A stretch of DNA of 64,000 nucleotides from Stromatinia cepivora. Lineage: Eukaryota; Ascomycota; Leotiomycetes; Helotiales; Sclerotiniaceae. Below are positions 21,058 through 32,601 of this stretch, piece after piece. The stretch's first letter is position 1. Every line of letters starts with the position of its first letter. The notes under the pieces were generated by a model. That model had not been told where the DNA came from and ran no database searches. It was given only the letters and a program-made list of their open reading frames with translations. A program made the position numbers and the translations under genes. The stretch lies in NCBI GenBank assembly GCA_014898415.1, contig RCTD01000006.1, positions 1,054,001 through 1,118,000 of the forward strand, given 5' to 3'.

Positions 21058-22963
21058 ATACGGTTGTGGAAGATGTATAGAACATAATGCGATCTTCATC
21101 GGATCAAAAACGTTAAGACGTCAAGCCATTTGAGATCATTCTAGTGTGCAACAATGAATATCCTCCTTAATAAGAAGATGCAGTCTGCGTTGGGATGATT
21201 GATATGGCAGCGGAATATTCTTGGGAGGATGGGAAAAATCTCTGTTGTGGTGGCTTCCTGGGAATTTTTATTCAGAGCATCAAGTCGTCTAAAGTCCAGG
21301 GACTTGAGTCATTCTGTATGCATAAAACTTTTGCACAACGAAACCGGTTGATTAGAGCGGATAGGCGTATAGTTGTGGCTTCATTATCATATGATATTTG
21401 CAGCGGGTGTTTACTGTTTTTCAAGCAGCATGAGTTCGAAGCTGGGTTGCTAGTATTTCGACAAAAGGATTGGACAATAGTCACTGTTCATCTTGGACAG
21501 GCTTGCCAGATATTATTTTGTTATTCCTTCTATCATTATGAATTAAAAAATGTTTAATCTATTTCCAAACTTGATTTTATTAGTTTTTCTAATTTTTGTT
21601 GTTTGTTCTAGATGGCCGAAAATATCAAATGATGCTTTGACGAACCCGGAATTTTAAACCTCTCCCCCGGGCTATCGATCTGGAAAATCCTTCCAATACA
21701 TCGCTACAGTTGCCTCATAACTGAAACTATTTTTGTTTGTTTTTCAGATAATGGTTGCGGGGTAGAGGGTATTATAGTGATCGAGAAGGAAAAGGAAAAT
21801 ATGACAAGCCATACGAAATGATGCTGGTATCCGGAGAAAGCAACCAACAGAAGAAGCAAAACCAATATCCATCGAGTTTCATGGATAAATTCCTGCAGGC
21901 AGCTTGTTTGTGGGAATACAAGGTTATTCACTTGAAAAAAAAAAGGTTCAATTATGAATACCTTGGAAAGATTACTGGAGAATCCAATGTATTTGATGTA
22001 CCTCTGATATAGCAAAATAGTAGAACAATCACAACCATTGTTCTTAATCGCTCAAATTACTTTAGAAATGAAGAGTCTACGGTATAGAATAGATGAGAAA
22101 CTTGTCCCAATCAAAAATGGTTATTCTTCATTGTATTATGGCCTACACAAACGAAATCCATGACATTGAATTCTTTGAAGTCTTCCAGATTTGGAATATT
22201 AGAAAACATTTGACTTGCAGGATTCGAATCTTACTCCAACCTGATTTTCCCATTGCCGTTCTTTCCTCTCGCTACTTTTGGCTGTTCAGAATTCACTTAT
22301 TTAAAGTCCTAACCTCGACTCATTTTTGTATATCCTTCTTCTCCCCCACAACCTCCACAACCTTTTCCAACTTCCATCAACTTCAACAATACTTTGATCA
22401 TCAATCTATTTCCATCTATCGCAGAACATTCTCGAGTATTGTGAGTATTCTTATTACTGTTATTATCATTTTCTTGAATACAAATCTTTGAGATATTGGA
22501 ACTGATTCGGATTTTCAGATCGTCGTCGTCGTAAATCGCACAAGTCGCACGCGCACTACAACACAAAACACCAAACACCTACCCAAACAAAGTAAGATAC
22601 AATTCATCCTATTATCCCTCTCCTTCTATCCTCGAGCATTTCTCTTCATCGATATCCTATTCTTGTCAATCTTGACAAATACATTCCCCTCATAACTGTC
22701 GCGAGGTGCGCCGTTTGGATTTCCGATCTATTTCACCTTTACTTGAGCACAACACAATTCACTGTTTATCACATACTATCGATCTTCCTTACCATCGCCA
22801 CTTTCTCTCTCTTACTTCCTTTTCCTTTTCCACTTCTTCCACTTTCAAGCTCTCCTATCTTCTACTCACGCTTATTTCTCCAACTTTATATCCAATTACC
22901 CATCCATCCAAACTCAAACAATCATACTGATACATCTATCGCAGAACTTCCAGTACCGCAACA
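21058..22963. other. Intergenic region and probable 5' leader of the exon-array gene
   Basis: About 1.9 kb. The part from about 22270 to 22960 is rich in C and T on the plus strand, typical of leaders of highly expressed fungal genes, and ends at the ATG at 22964. No supported frame. Confidence 0.5.
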
Positions 22964-25900
22964 ATGCCTAACTGGAAGACATACGAGGCAACTGGTATGT
23001 TTATCGGACAATCGCTTTTTGAACTATACTTACTGGATGGTGGCAGTTCGACTTCTCTCCGCCATCGTGGCCGCCCACCCCGGTCTCAAGCTCGATTATG
23101 CCGGTTAGTAAAACATTCCCTCATAACATTCTCTTCCTCCTAAAGTCATACACGTTTTCAACGATCTTTAAAAAAAATCATTCATTTCTTTTGTCTTTGA
23201 TCCCTGATTTTGCCAGAAACATCCAAGTATTACGGAGATGAGTCGAACTATCATCAGATTTGGACCCGCATGAGTGGTATCAAACGAAATGCCGAACAAC
23301 TTCGAAAAGCTGTCGAAGCAGGTGTCAATGCGTCCACTGTCAATTTTGAAGATGGTGTGAACGTTAGGAAAGGTATCATCGCGGAGCATAAGCTATTGTT
23401 CTTTGTCTTTTGTCCTTCAAGCACATTACACATTACACATTTCACATGCAGTCTTCCTCGTTTCTATATTGATTTTCGTGTAGAAATCAGTGTTCGGTTT
23501 GGCGGAGATTGTACCGCCTCCGCACTTGAAAACAGATTTAGGCGTCTGAAGTCTGATGCCAAATTAATTAACGCTGCCGTTGCCAAGGGAGAAGATCCTA
23601 TCTCCATGAATGTGGGCGATACCGATGGCAATGTTGCCTGCAAGGGAAAGGGTGGTAATGAGTTGATATTTATTGTCGTTTCTCAACTTCTACATCACAA
23701 AAGCACATGTTTATCCCGTTTGCCTGCACTAATACAATGCTAGCGATTTCTGAGCTCATGGGATCGGCAACTCCAGCTAGTCATATCCAATCTCAGCACC
23801 GGGAAACTATCAAACCACTTGGCGAACGCTTGATTGCCATGCGTGATGCTGGCGAGGATTGTAAGGACGTCGATTTGACGGACTTGGGTACTCGCCGATA
23901 CAAGGCTGGTCAGGAAGTTCTGTCTATGTTTTCAGAACTTCCCTTTACATCTTCACACAGCACCAAGCACCTTTCCTTCGTTTTTGAATTTCACTGATAT
24001 CCCCGTTAGTGATTGCTGCGAAAACGGGATCAGATGTCACACCACATGGAATTAAAGCACAATTTACCCGAAGCTTTAAAGTTTTGGCTGCTCGTCAGGA
24101 TGCTTTATTTGATGCTGGCAAAGACCCCAAGGATGCTAGTTTGGATAACTTGGGTAGCCAACAAAAGATTGGTGATATTTTCACTTCCTTAGGAAACTTT
24201 GTCTATTTTTTGCAGACACTATCATATATCTACACAACACCATGCACACTTTTCTTATGTTTGAACAGAACTGATGTCAACTCCAGAGGTTGCCAAGTAT
24301 ATGGGCTCCGATGTTACTGCTCTAGCTGTCAAGATGCAGTATAATACCAAGATTAGAGTTCTTTCACGCCGTCAAATCGCTATGGTTGGCGCCGGTAAAG
24401 ATCCTTTGGATGTCTTAGACAGCTCGAAAGGTGGTCAGAAGTTCTGTCGATATTCTGCTTTCAGTTCTCACCACCACACTTCGCTAGAGCATATCACAAG
24501 ATTTCATTATATTTGAGCTACACTGATATGAACACTACTAGAAACTGCTAGAATCATGGATCAGACACCACTGTTCCATCTCTTAAACATCATTTTCATC
24601 GTGCGGTCAAGCCTCTTGGCAGTCGTCAGATGTCGATGCTTGCTGTCAGCCTTGACAAGCTAGGCTTAGGTGAATCTAAAGGTGGTCAGAAGTTCTGTCT
24701 TCATCTTTTCTACAGTTTTTGCGAACCATTTCATCAAAGCACATACATAAAAAATGCCATATCTATCGTTTGGACAGCACTAATACATTAAGTACTAGAG
24801 ATTGTTGCAATCATGGGATCAGATGTTTCCACTGAAGCCATTAAACAACAAATTGGCAAGCGTATTAAGGTTCTTGGTAGTCGTCAAACCAAGATGCGTG
24901 CAGCTGGTCAAGATCCTAAGGATGTTGACTTGGAAGATTTAATGCCTTCCAAGAAAGACAAAGGCGGTCAGGAGTTCTGTCTATCTTCTACTCTTTCTTT
25001 TCTCCAGCCCATCATATCACAAAACACACTATCACTGCCATGACATGAAGCCATGAATGATTAATAACAGAAATGGACAAACTCATGGGAGATTGTACTA
25101 GTGGCGGCCTTCGATTGCAGTTCGATACACGCTACAAAGTTATTGGTGAACGTCAAAAGGCCATGCTTGCTGCAGGCCAAAATCCATCCACCGTTGATAT
25201 TGTCACTAGTGGCAAGACTGGTTAGAAGTTCTACCATGTTTTGACAGTTTTTAATTTATTCCCTTTGCGCTTTCATACACAGATATACACATCTATGTCA
25301 AGCACATATTAACTTTATTCCAGAAGTTCAACAGTGTTTTGGTTCAGATGCTACTGCAGGAGGAATCAAATTCCAGTTTGCCACCACGATCAAGAAGAAT
25401 GTTGAACAGATTCGCAGTGCGAGAGCTGCGGGCAAGGACTGCAAGGATATCATGTTCAATTCCAATGGTCTCTTGAATTCCCTCAATTATTATTGTGCCC
25501 ATCCATGCACATACATATTCCCTGAACACTCCATAAGCGTTGTGTTCTCGTTATTAATGTTAGTCAACAGAAATGGCGAAGCACTTCGGTTCGGATGCCG
25601 ATGTCAACTCAATGAAATGACAATTCCGCGGTATCAGAGCTGGTGCTAAGATCCAACAAGACGCTTTAGCCAACGGAAAAGATCCCAAGGACTTTGTCGT
25701 TGTTGTCAATCCCGACTCCAGAAAGCGTGATGGCAAGTGTGCTTTGAACAACTAATACTTTCTGATTCTTTCATTTAATGTTTCCTTTTCTTAACAAAAA
25801 TATCCAGAATATCAATTAATCTCCTCCTAGAAATCTCCAATATGTTCGGAAAAGACTCTACTAAGGGCGGAATCGAATTTCAATTTCGAACTCTTAGAGC

Positions 25901-26932
25901 CAATGGTGCTCGCCAGCGCGAAGCTTTCGAAAATGGAATTGATCCACAAACCCTCAATATTGGTGCTGTTAATGGCAAATGCGAGAATTCCCTGTTATCC
26001 TCTCGAATATTTCATTATCTAGCACTCGCACTAGCACAACACATTTCCTTACTTAACTTTTTAACACTCAGAACAAATATTAATATACATCATAGCAATG
26101 GCAAAGTGGTTGAACGATGGTCGTACCGCATCTGCTTTGGAGCATCAATTTCGACCTATCAAGGCTGCTGCTAAGAATGCATCATGCAATTCCCCCTCTT
26201 CCTTGAGCGTTGCTTTACGCGCCTTCTCCATCAAAATCTATCCATATTTCATATCGTCATACATCCGTCCATCGCTACCACTCATCACCTACAGGAATAT
26301 CTTGCTAACATCTTTCAGCCACCGCCGAAAAATACGGTGATGGTACTACAGGTAAGGCTATTTCCACCCGCTTCGAAAGGTATGTCTTCCATTTTCCTCT
26401 CCCTCCTCAATCTTACAATAACAAAATCTAACAAACCAACAGGATGCGCAAAGAATCCGCTTGGGATCTCAACTCTCAACCCATAGGTACTAACAACCCC
26501 CTAGGAACCACACCCAAGAAGTCCCGCGCTCCCCGTACCCCCTCCAAGAAAACCCCCAAGAAGGCCGCTGCATCCAGCAACGAGGAAGGAGATGACGACT
26601 CCGACCTCGAAATGGGTACACCCTCCAAGAAATCCTCCCCCGTCAAGAAAGAACCCATGAATAAAGTCAAGGGCGGTCGCGTCGAGAAGAAAAACGGTAC
26701 TCCTAGTCGCGCAGCAAAGAATACCGTTAAGAGCTATATTGATAGCGATGATGAGGATGATGATGATGAGTTGATCATCAAGGATGAGGATACTAATGCG
26801 TATGATTTTGGACGCGCGGCGGATGGTGATGAGGATATGCTTGGTGGTGGTGGATTTTCAGGACATGGTCGTGGACATGGAAATGGTGGTATTGCGGAGG
26901 AGGAAAATGCTTTTTATGATGCTGAGTCTTAG
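22964..26932 (+). CDS. HTH/Myb-like protein gene with a tandemly multiplied internal exon
   Basis: Start exon 22964-22994 and exon 23047-23103 encode MPNWKTYEAT and VRLLSAIVAAHPGLKLDYA. Then follow about 13 similar exons (listed under the array), and a last exon 26443-26932. The repeated segment of about 50 residues reads like a SANT/Myb-type helix-turn-helix: E-x2-K-x-MGSD-x-T-x2-AIK-x-QF, then RQ-x-AM-x-AGKDPKDV. The C-terminus is Lys/Pro-rich (TPKKSRAPRTPSKKTPKK) and then strongly acidic (DSDDEDDDDE), as in chromatin-associated proteins. The exact transcript is uncertain: unit 24542-24684 has a 1-nt frameshift and unit 25571-25732 a TGA, so a full-length protein needs these two skipped, which their matching intron phases allow. 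Donors of units 25831-25974 and 26096-~26170 are not GT. Nuclear DNA binding is inferred. Confidence 0.7.
24542..24684 (+). pseudogene. Array unit 6, frameshifted and shortened
   Basis: The exon is 143 nt, one short of a codon multiple. Where other units read ATCATGGGATCAGA this reads ATCATGGATCAGA, a one-G loss. The frame after the deletion restores the repeat (GSDTTVPSLKHHF..., RQMSML), but the AGKDPKD segment is missing as well. Splice signals remain (CTACTAG acceptor, GGTCAG donor). Confidence 0.75.
25571..25732 (+). pseudogene. Array unit 10, in-frame TGA and GC donor
   Basis: The 162-nt unit is otherwise well formed (FGSDADVNSMK, then QDALANGKDPKDF) but has TGA at 25618-25620 at a position that is variable in other units. 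The exon end reads G|GCAAGT, a classic GC-AG type donor, where most units have G|GT. Skipping this exon would keep the frame. Confidence 0.7.
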
Positions 26933-28475
26933 ATGGTTGGGTCTGGGATGGACGTTGGAGTGGGAATAGGATAGGATAGGATTTGATGACTTGGGCTAGC
27001 TTATCAGAAGCTGGTGCTGAGATAGTCGGCTGATGGTTCATTTCGGCACTTCGATACTCATCTTCTTCTTTTCTTGTCTAGTCAATTTTTGACTTTAGAC
27101 TTTCGACTTTCTGCTTCCGACTTTCCTCATGTCATCATGGCATCACCTCTTCACGCAATACTCCTACAACTGGGAGAACGCATCTACTTTCCACTTCGCT
27201 TTTACGCTTTCAACTATTTTCCTTCAAAATTTGCTTCGTTTACTTCGTCTACTTCGTCTACTTCAATCCCTCCGCCATACCTCTCCACCGCAGAAATGTC
27301 TTCCAGTTCACCATTTCGACATCTCTTCATTTCACAATTCGCCCTCTCTACCCACCACACCCCCAATCTCAACACCCATCATCACCACTCGACAATAATT
27401 CGCAGGAAATTCACGATTTATACTCAGTCACTTACTTCTCTTTAGATTTTCTTTTTCTAGAGAGAGGGGATGGGCTATTTCGCTTCTTGGTTGAAATTTC
27501 GATCTTGAGTTTGATTTCGATTTTGCTCTGCGGGTTTTCTGGGATTGAGATAGGGATATGAGATATGGGATTTAAAAAGCATTTGCAGGATTTCATTTTT
27601 CTTTTTCTTTTGCTTCGGAATTCTGGGTTATGCGATGGATGGATGGATGGTAATTGCAGCAAAGGAGAGAAGGAGATATGGCCATGGATGATTCGTTACG
27701 ATATGATATGATATGAATTCATGCAAAAGGACAGATGGGAAGGAATGAAATGCAATGCGATTTCTTTACATATGTTTCTTTGGTGATTGTTTTCCTTTTC
27801 TTTAATTTCTTTGGTTTGGTTCGGTTTAGTTGGTTCAATTCAGTTAGGGATGAACGGATGGATGGCTGCTTAGTTTTTAAAAAGGATTTTATGATTTTCT
27901 GATTTTCTGATCGACAGACCAGACAGATAAATGGATAGCTAGTTTTTCATGAAAATTTCATAATCTTATAGTTACCCAACTGTTCGCTAGCTAGTTTAAT
28001 TCACCTCACCTCCCCTGACCTCCCATTGCATTTTTCATATTCCATGTTCTAACCTAAATCAAATCCACAATCCCCAAATCCCCTTCCCCTCTCCCCCAAA
28101 AATTGAAGAAAATAGACCCGAATAAAATCCCCAGTTAATATTGATGAGAGAAATCAAAATCAAAATCAAATAAGGATTGGAATGGGAATAGAAAGAGTTG
28201 AGTAAGATCAAGAGGAGTATTCCAAGATTTAAGATTTCAGATTTGAGATATATCATTTCAGATTCCAGATTCCAAATCTCCCGTCATGGAAAATTCCGTG
28301 TTCAATTTTAATATTCCCCTATACGCCTACGCCCAACACCCGCGTTATTGAGCACACCTATCATGCGCAGCTATTGACTTCCGCATTCTGTATCCTTTAA
28401 TATTGCGAATATAAATGCATTCCTAACTACCCATGGCATCGCATTGCATTGCATCCGACATCCAACCTCTATCCC
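26933..28475. other. Intergenic region between convergent genes
   Basis: About 1.5 kb with the 3' UTRs of the array gene and of the MTHFR gene. The sequence is low-complexity T/C/A with short repeats such as TTCGTCTACTTCGTCTACTTC near 27235. No supported frame. Confidence 0.5.
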
Positions 28476-30467
28476 CTAATTCAAAAGAACATCCCATAAC
28501 CCCTCACCCTCCACATAAGCATGATGAATAACATTAACCAACCAAACATCTTCTTTAATCCCATCAATAACCTTCCTCGTCTGACTATCCTTTCCATAAA
28601 CCCTAGCCCATTCACCCCAAATGCCAAAAGCTTCTTCAGCCCAAGCTCTAAAACTAACTTCTTCAATAATCGTCGGGGTAATAATTTCTTTTCCAGGGAA
28701 TGCTCCCCATGTAACTGCATTTGTACTTCCTACTGCTTCATCACTGGATATGAAATCTCCTTTGGCATTTGAGGCGTAGAAGGAGACTGTATCGCGGAGA
28801 GCAGGAGACGTGAGTTTAGCGTGGAGGGTTTCCCAATCGGAGGTAGGGAGGAAGAGTTCTACAAAGGCTTTTTGAAAAACGAAACCATTTTTGGGTCCCC
28901 ATCCAAAGATTGGATCGGTGGATTTGATTCCATTGACTGCGGGTTGGGAAGCTACCGTCCACCAACCTTTTTCATTGAGACTGAGGAGTTGTTTTTTGAT
29001 AGAGTTGGTTTCTTCATTAAGACCTTCTTCACTCCAAGGAATGGCAGTGAGTTGACCTTCTAAGTGACGAATGAAGATATCGGTAATATCAGCTCTGGAA
29101 CTTGGATGGCCCCATAATTTGATAGCTTGATTGATAGACATATGAAGTGAGACACCATATCCATCGATCTCTCCATAAGCAGGAGAACGAGCATCACCCC
29201 AACGACCGTTAGGAAAGTCATCCCATGTGGCTTCTCGACCAAGACTACCTTCTCCTTCACTTATTGCAAGAGTATTGGCTCGAGAATTAACCGCCTCAGC
29301 TGGAATACCAGCTTCTTGTGCTGTAGCCTCAAAACTAGGATTTGAGGTTTGTGGTGCAGTAATTATGATACGGTTGTAAGGATCAGATCCAACAGATGAG
29401 CGACGTCTCGAACTACGTCTGTGAGAACCACTGTGAATAGACATCAAATCTGCGATATCAGGAATAGTAGGAATGTATTCTGGCTCTAAAGCCGCAACAG
29501 TTTCAGCATCCGGAATGAGTTCGGTTCGTTCCAAGATGAAGGATACTGCTTTTTCCAAATTAAGAGTATAGAAATGGAAACCTCGAGGACCAGAATACTG
29601 AGATTTTGTGCTCTTCAAATGTTCAACCATTTCACTCAAAATATCCACTCCTACTTTCTTCACCATCTCATCATCACCTCGAACCTCATCCAGTCTTCTT
29701 ATAATATTCGTAGGTAGTTTTGCGTGGCTAAGTTTCGTAGTTCGCTTGATCATTTGGTAACTTTGTATTGGCATCATACCGGGTATGATTGGAATGGTTT
29801 TGAATGCTCCACTTGGGTGTTCTCGTAACCTTTGTTCAAATGTATCGTATGCATCCACGTCGAAGAATAATTGAGTCATGATAAAATCCGCGCCCGCTTG
29901 AACTTTTTCAACCAAATATGGCATGTCATGTTCGAGGCTCTGTCCCTCTGGATGTCCTTCATCTGCATGACCTTCTGGATATGCTGCAACTCCCACACAA
30001 AAGTAATCTCCATATTGTTTTCTAATGTATCGTACCAAATCAATTGCCCATTCAAACTCCCAGTCCATGGCAGGTGTATCACCATTCTTCTCATCCACAG
30101 CACGATATTCCTCACTCCTCGGCGGATCACCTCTCAAAGCCAATATATTTCTAATTCCCAAAGCTTTCGCATCTTCCAATGCTTGATCCACCAATGCTCG
30201 ACTCATATTTGTGCAGGTTAAATGTAGACACGTTGTGAGCCCTAAATCTCTTTGGCATAACTCCGCGAGCTCTAACGACTTGGTCGCAGTAGATCCGCCG
30301 GCTCCCCAAGTAACAGTGACGAACAGAGGTCTTAATGCTCGAGACATTCGATCGAGACGAGCGCGTAGATTCGAAGATCCCATTGAGGTCTTTGGTGGAA
30401 AGAATTCGAGGGAAAAGTAATTAGTGTCTGGTGGCAATGCCGCAATCTTTTCTGTAATTTTCTCCAT
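28476..30467 (-). CDS. MET13: Methylenetetrahydrofolate reductase
   Basis: An intronless 663-residue frame, the usual length of eukaryotic MTHFR. Residues ~1-300 are the TIM-barrel catalytic domain: FSLEFFPPKT near the start with the conserved Glu, TWGAGGST, HLTCTNM, ILALRGDPP and the FDVDAY region. After a Ser/Arg-rich linker (HRRSSRRRSSVGSD, around residue 355) comes the C-terminal regulatory domain that binds S-adenosylmethionine in relatives. The enzyme reduces 5,10-methylene- to 5-methyltetrahydrofolate using flavin and NAD(P)H and supplies the methyl group for methionine synthesis in the cytosol. The linker looks like a phosphorylation target, as in the human enzyme, but that is inference. 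Fungi usually have two paralogues; this length and architecture fit the Met13 type. Confidence 0.93.
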   Translation of the reverse strand: MEKITEKIAALPPDTNYFSLEFFPPKTSMGSSNLRARLDRMSRALRPLFVTVTWGAGGSTATKSLELAELCQRDLGLTTCLHLTCTNMSRALVDQALEDAKALGIRNILALRGDPPRSEEYRAVDEKNGDTPAMDWEFEWAIDLVRYIRKQYGDYFCVGVAAYPEGHADEGHPEGQSLEHDMPYLVEKVQAGADFIMTQLFFDVDAYDTFEQRLREHPSGAFKTIPIIPGMMPIQSYQMIKRTTKLSHAKLPTNIIRRLDEVRGDDEMVKKVGVDILSEMVEHLKSTKSQYSGPRGFHFYTLNLEKAVSFILERTELIPDAETVAALEPEYIPTIPDIADLMSIHSGSHRRSSRRRSSVGSDPYNRIIITAPQTSNPSFEATAQEAGIPAEAVNSRANTLAISEGEGSLGREATWDDFPNGRWGDARSPAYGEIDGYGVSLHMSINQAIKLWGHPSSRADITDIFIRHLEGQLTAIPWSEEGLNEETNSIKKQLLSLNEKGWWTVASQPAVNGIKSTDPIFGWGPKNGFVFQKAFVELFLPTSDWETLHAKLTSPALRDTVSFYASNAKGDFISSDEAVGSTNAVTWGAFPGKEIITPTIIEEVSFRAWAEEAFGIWGEWARVYGKDSQTRKVIDGIKEDVWLVNVIHHAYVEGEGLWDVLLN

Positions 30468-31061
30468 TTTGTTGGAGTTATATCTTCACGAGTTCCGTCA
30501 AAGGCGATTGGATTTATTGTTGAATTGATCGATGTATTTCTTCCTCGATTGTATTTCTTGAATCTGTTGTTGGATTTATATGATGTAAGGCTGGGTTGGT
30601 GAATGAATGGCGGGGCAACTTTTTTCTTTTGGTGGGATGAGGGCTATCAAGTGACAGCAAAAATGACGGAGTTACGGAATATCACCACCACTTATTAACT
30701 TAAGTACTTATAGGGATTGATTAACACAGCAAATGTATTTGGGATGATGGATCTAGAAATTTATATACTGAAAAGCAAAATTATTAATGTACTGAAAATT
30801 GATAGAAAAACCACCAGAGTACCAGCAATTTGTATCGAAAGCAAACTTTTATGTATTGTTCTATCTACCTATGTGCAACGTACTATGGAATTGTATTCTA
30901 ACATTACCGCCCTTTAATACTCTCGTAAATTTAACCCCAACTCCTAGGCACCTAACCAATTACCAATTTCCATCTTTCCATTGCATCACACTTCGATGCA
31001 TTGGTAAATGTACTCCTAACTCCCAACTCCTAGACACCTCAACCAATTCCCATCTCCACCA
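30468..31061. other. Intergenic region
   Basis: About 0.6 kb between the MTHFR promoter side and the 3' end of the next minus-strand gene. Nothing recognised. Confidence 0.5.
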
Positions 31062-32330
31062 TTATCTACGAGCAGCCGCTTGCAAGTCCTCCAAAACTCT
31101 CTCCACAATATCTCTTTTGTACCATTTATCCAAATTGAAGTACTCCATCCAAACCTTACGACAAGAGAATGTTTGCCAAAACGAAGCCGTCACCCAAGTT
31201 GGGTATACAATAGAGTCCGCTGGGGGTGGACGTTTAGGATCATGAGGAACGGTTGAAGTAGCAGTAAACCCCCAATATTCAATGGTAGTATACGAAGTCC
31301 TGCGTGGATTACGACTAATGGTTCTCACCCTTCCTGACAAGGTAAAGTCAGGACCTGGATCGATACATTCAGGTCTTGGTACGGTTACATATGGGTCATC
31401 GAGTCTCCGTCTAGAGAGCCAAAGGCCCGCTGGAAGTTCTTCAGTTGATGTTTTGTCGATAACGTCATCTTTGACTTCATCTTCGGGTTGAGACTTTGGA
31501 AGTAAATCTTCTAATGTTGTAGCGCGTGTGATGGTCATAAGAGTAGACGGTTCTGGGAGGCTATTACCAGTTGGTGATGTAATCGTAGGGAAATGACCGC
31601 CAGTCGGTGATGCAGTCGGCTGTAGGAAATGACTACCGATGGGTGTTGCGTTCGGCTGAGAGAAACCAGTGCCAATAGGTGCTGCGATCGGCGATGCAGC
31701 AACTGCACGTTGTGAAAGCATGGCTGTTGGGGTAGGAGTCAAAAGTGCCAGAGGACCTTTCGGGCAAATTGTTTTGATGCAACGGTGGGTACCTTCTCGT
31801 ATCTTGGGTGCTACTTGAAGGACAGGGATTGAGACAACAAATTCATGGCCATCATCGTTGAATGTAGCCATCAATCGTCGAATGGCAACTTCTTCTCTAG
31901 AGCAACGATGCATGAGTGCCCAATCTTCTCCCGTAGTTGCTGCATTGACAGCACCACATTGAAGAACGATTTCTTGCTCATTAATCTTCACCCAATCTGC
32001 TTCGTGATATTTCCCGAGATCATTCACCGATACGAGTTTGAGGTCCTTAGGGTCGATGTAATGCGGATCTTTTCTACCAAGACGATAGTTTATTAAAGCA
32101 TCATCGTTGATGCCAATTCTTCCATGAAGGTTGCTCATGAGGTGAGTTATGGTCTCATAATAACCAAAAAGTTCTTGGTCTTCTTCGGTGAATTCGATTA
32201 AAGTTCCATTGACAGGTGATACGAGTGAACTTTGATTGAAAGGCAATGATTCCTTGGACGCAAGGGCCTGACTTAGAGACAAAAAGATTGTCAAGCCGGT
32301 GGTCGCGATGATAAAAACTGATAACTTCAT
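31062..32330 (-). CDS. Secreted protein of unknown function
   Basis: A 422-residue intronless frame. The first ~24 residues form a signal peptide (MKLSVFIIATTGLTIFLSLS). An N-terminal domain of about 170 residues with conserved-looking Cys (LQCGAV, MHRCS, HRCIKTICP) is followed by a Pro/Thr/Gly-rich linker with four degenerate repeats of the type (A/S)P-x-G-x-x-F/H-x-Q/P. The C-terminal domain of ~120 residues is rich in aromatic residues and Arg and has two more Cys. No membrane anchor or GPI signal is visible. I do not recognise the family; the layout (two folded parts joined by a Ser/Thr/Pro linker) is that of an extracellular fungal protein. The reading frame is uninterrupted, codon use looks like that of neighbours. 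Confidence 0.7.
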   Translation of the reverse strand: MKLSVFIIATTGLTIFLSLSQALASKESLPFNQSSLVSPVNGTLIEFTEEDQELFGYYETITHLMSNLHGRIGINDDALINYRLGRKDPHYIDPKDLKLVSVNDLGKYHEADWVKINEQEIVLQCGAVNAATTGEDWALMHRCSREEVAIRRLMATFNDDGHEFVVSIPVLQVAPKIREGTHRCIKTICPKGPLALLTPTPTAMLSQRAVAASPIAAPIGTGFSQPNATPIGSHFLQPTASPTGGHFPTITSPTGNSLPEPSTLMTITRATTLEDLLPKSQPEDEVKDDVIDKTSTEELPAGLWLSRRRLDDPYVTVPRPECIDPGPDFTLSGRVRTISRNPRRTSYTTIEYWGFTATSTVPHDPKRPPPADSIVYPTWVTASFWQTFSCRKVWMEYFNLDKWYKRDIVERVLEDLQAAARR

Positions 32331-32601
32331 GTTGGATTATTGTTAGCTCGGTGAATGTAGAATTCGTTGCAAGTCGAGTGATGGAAGATAGAAAGAAATA
32401 GCAAAAACCAAATGGGCGGAAGCCGCGATATTAATACCCAAATAATCAAGCACTTGCTTTAGTTGAGAAAAGTGTTCTTACGACCTAAGATTCCATAATC
32501 ACGCCTGGCTTAGATTTGGTCATAACCCTCCATGGACTACTTACTATCGAAGTGAAGCTAAATAGCAAATACCGGTACTAACCAAGGTCAATATTGTAAG
32601 T

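Larger units (their letters stand above)
23217..26379 (+). repeat. Tandem array of ~13 exon-intron units, period about 260 bp
   Basis: Inferred unit exons: 23217-23372, 23484-23654, 23744-23908, 24010-24171, 24287-24433, 24542-24684, 24799-24966, 25071-25220, 25324-25467, 25571-25732, 25831-25974, 26096-~26170, 26319-26379. Start-to-start spacing is 267, 260, 266, 277, 255, 257, 272, 253, 247, 260, 265 and 223 bp. Exons of intact units are multiples of three (144-171 bp) and begin and end in phase 1, so they can be added or removed without frame change. Introns share sequence too: a donor-side GGTCAG(G/A)AGTTCTGTC motif recurs at units 3, 5, 6 and 7 and in altered form at 8, and GCACTAATACA recurs before acceptors of units 3 and 7. 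This shows that exon and intron were copied together. Confidence 0.85.

Noticed and set aside
21195..21557. 120-codon frame downstream of the Zn2Cys6 gene
   Set aside because: Shadowed by an opposite-strand frame, composition unlike coding, no motif.
23217..26379. Separate small tandem genes instead of one gene with an exon array
   Set aside because: Units lack their own conserved start codons and stops, and begin and end in phase 1 at splice-like borders; only the first and last exons have gene-end features.
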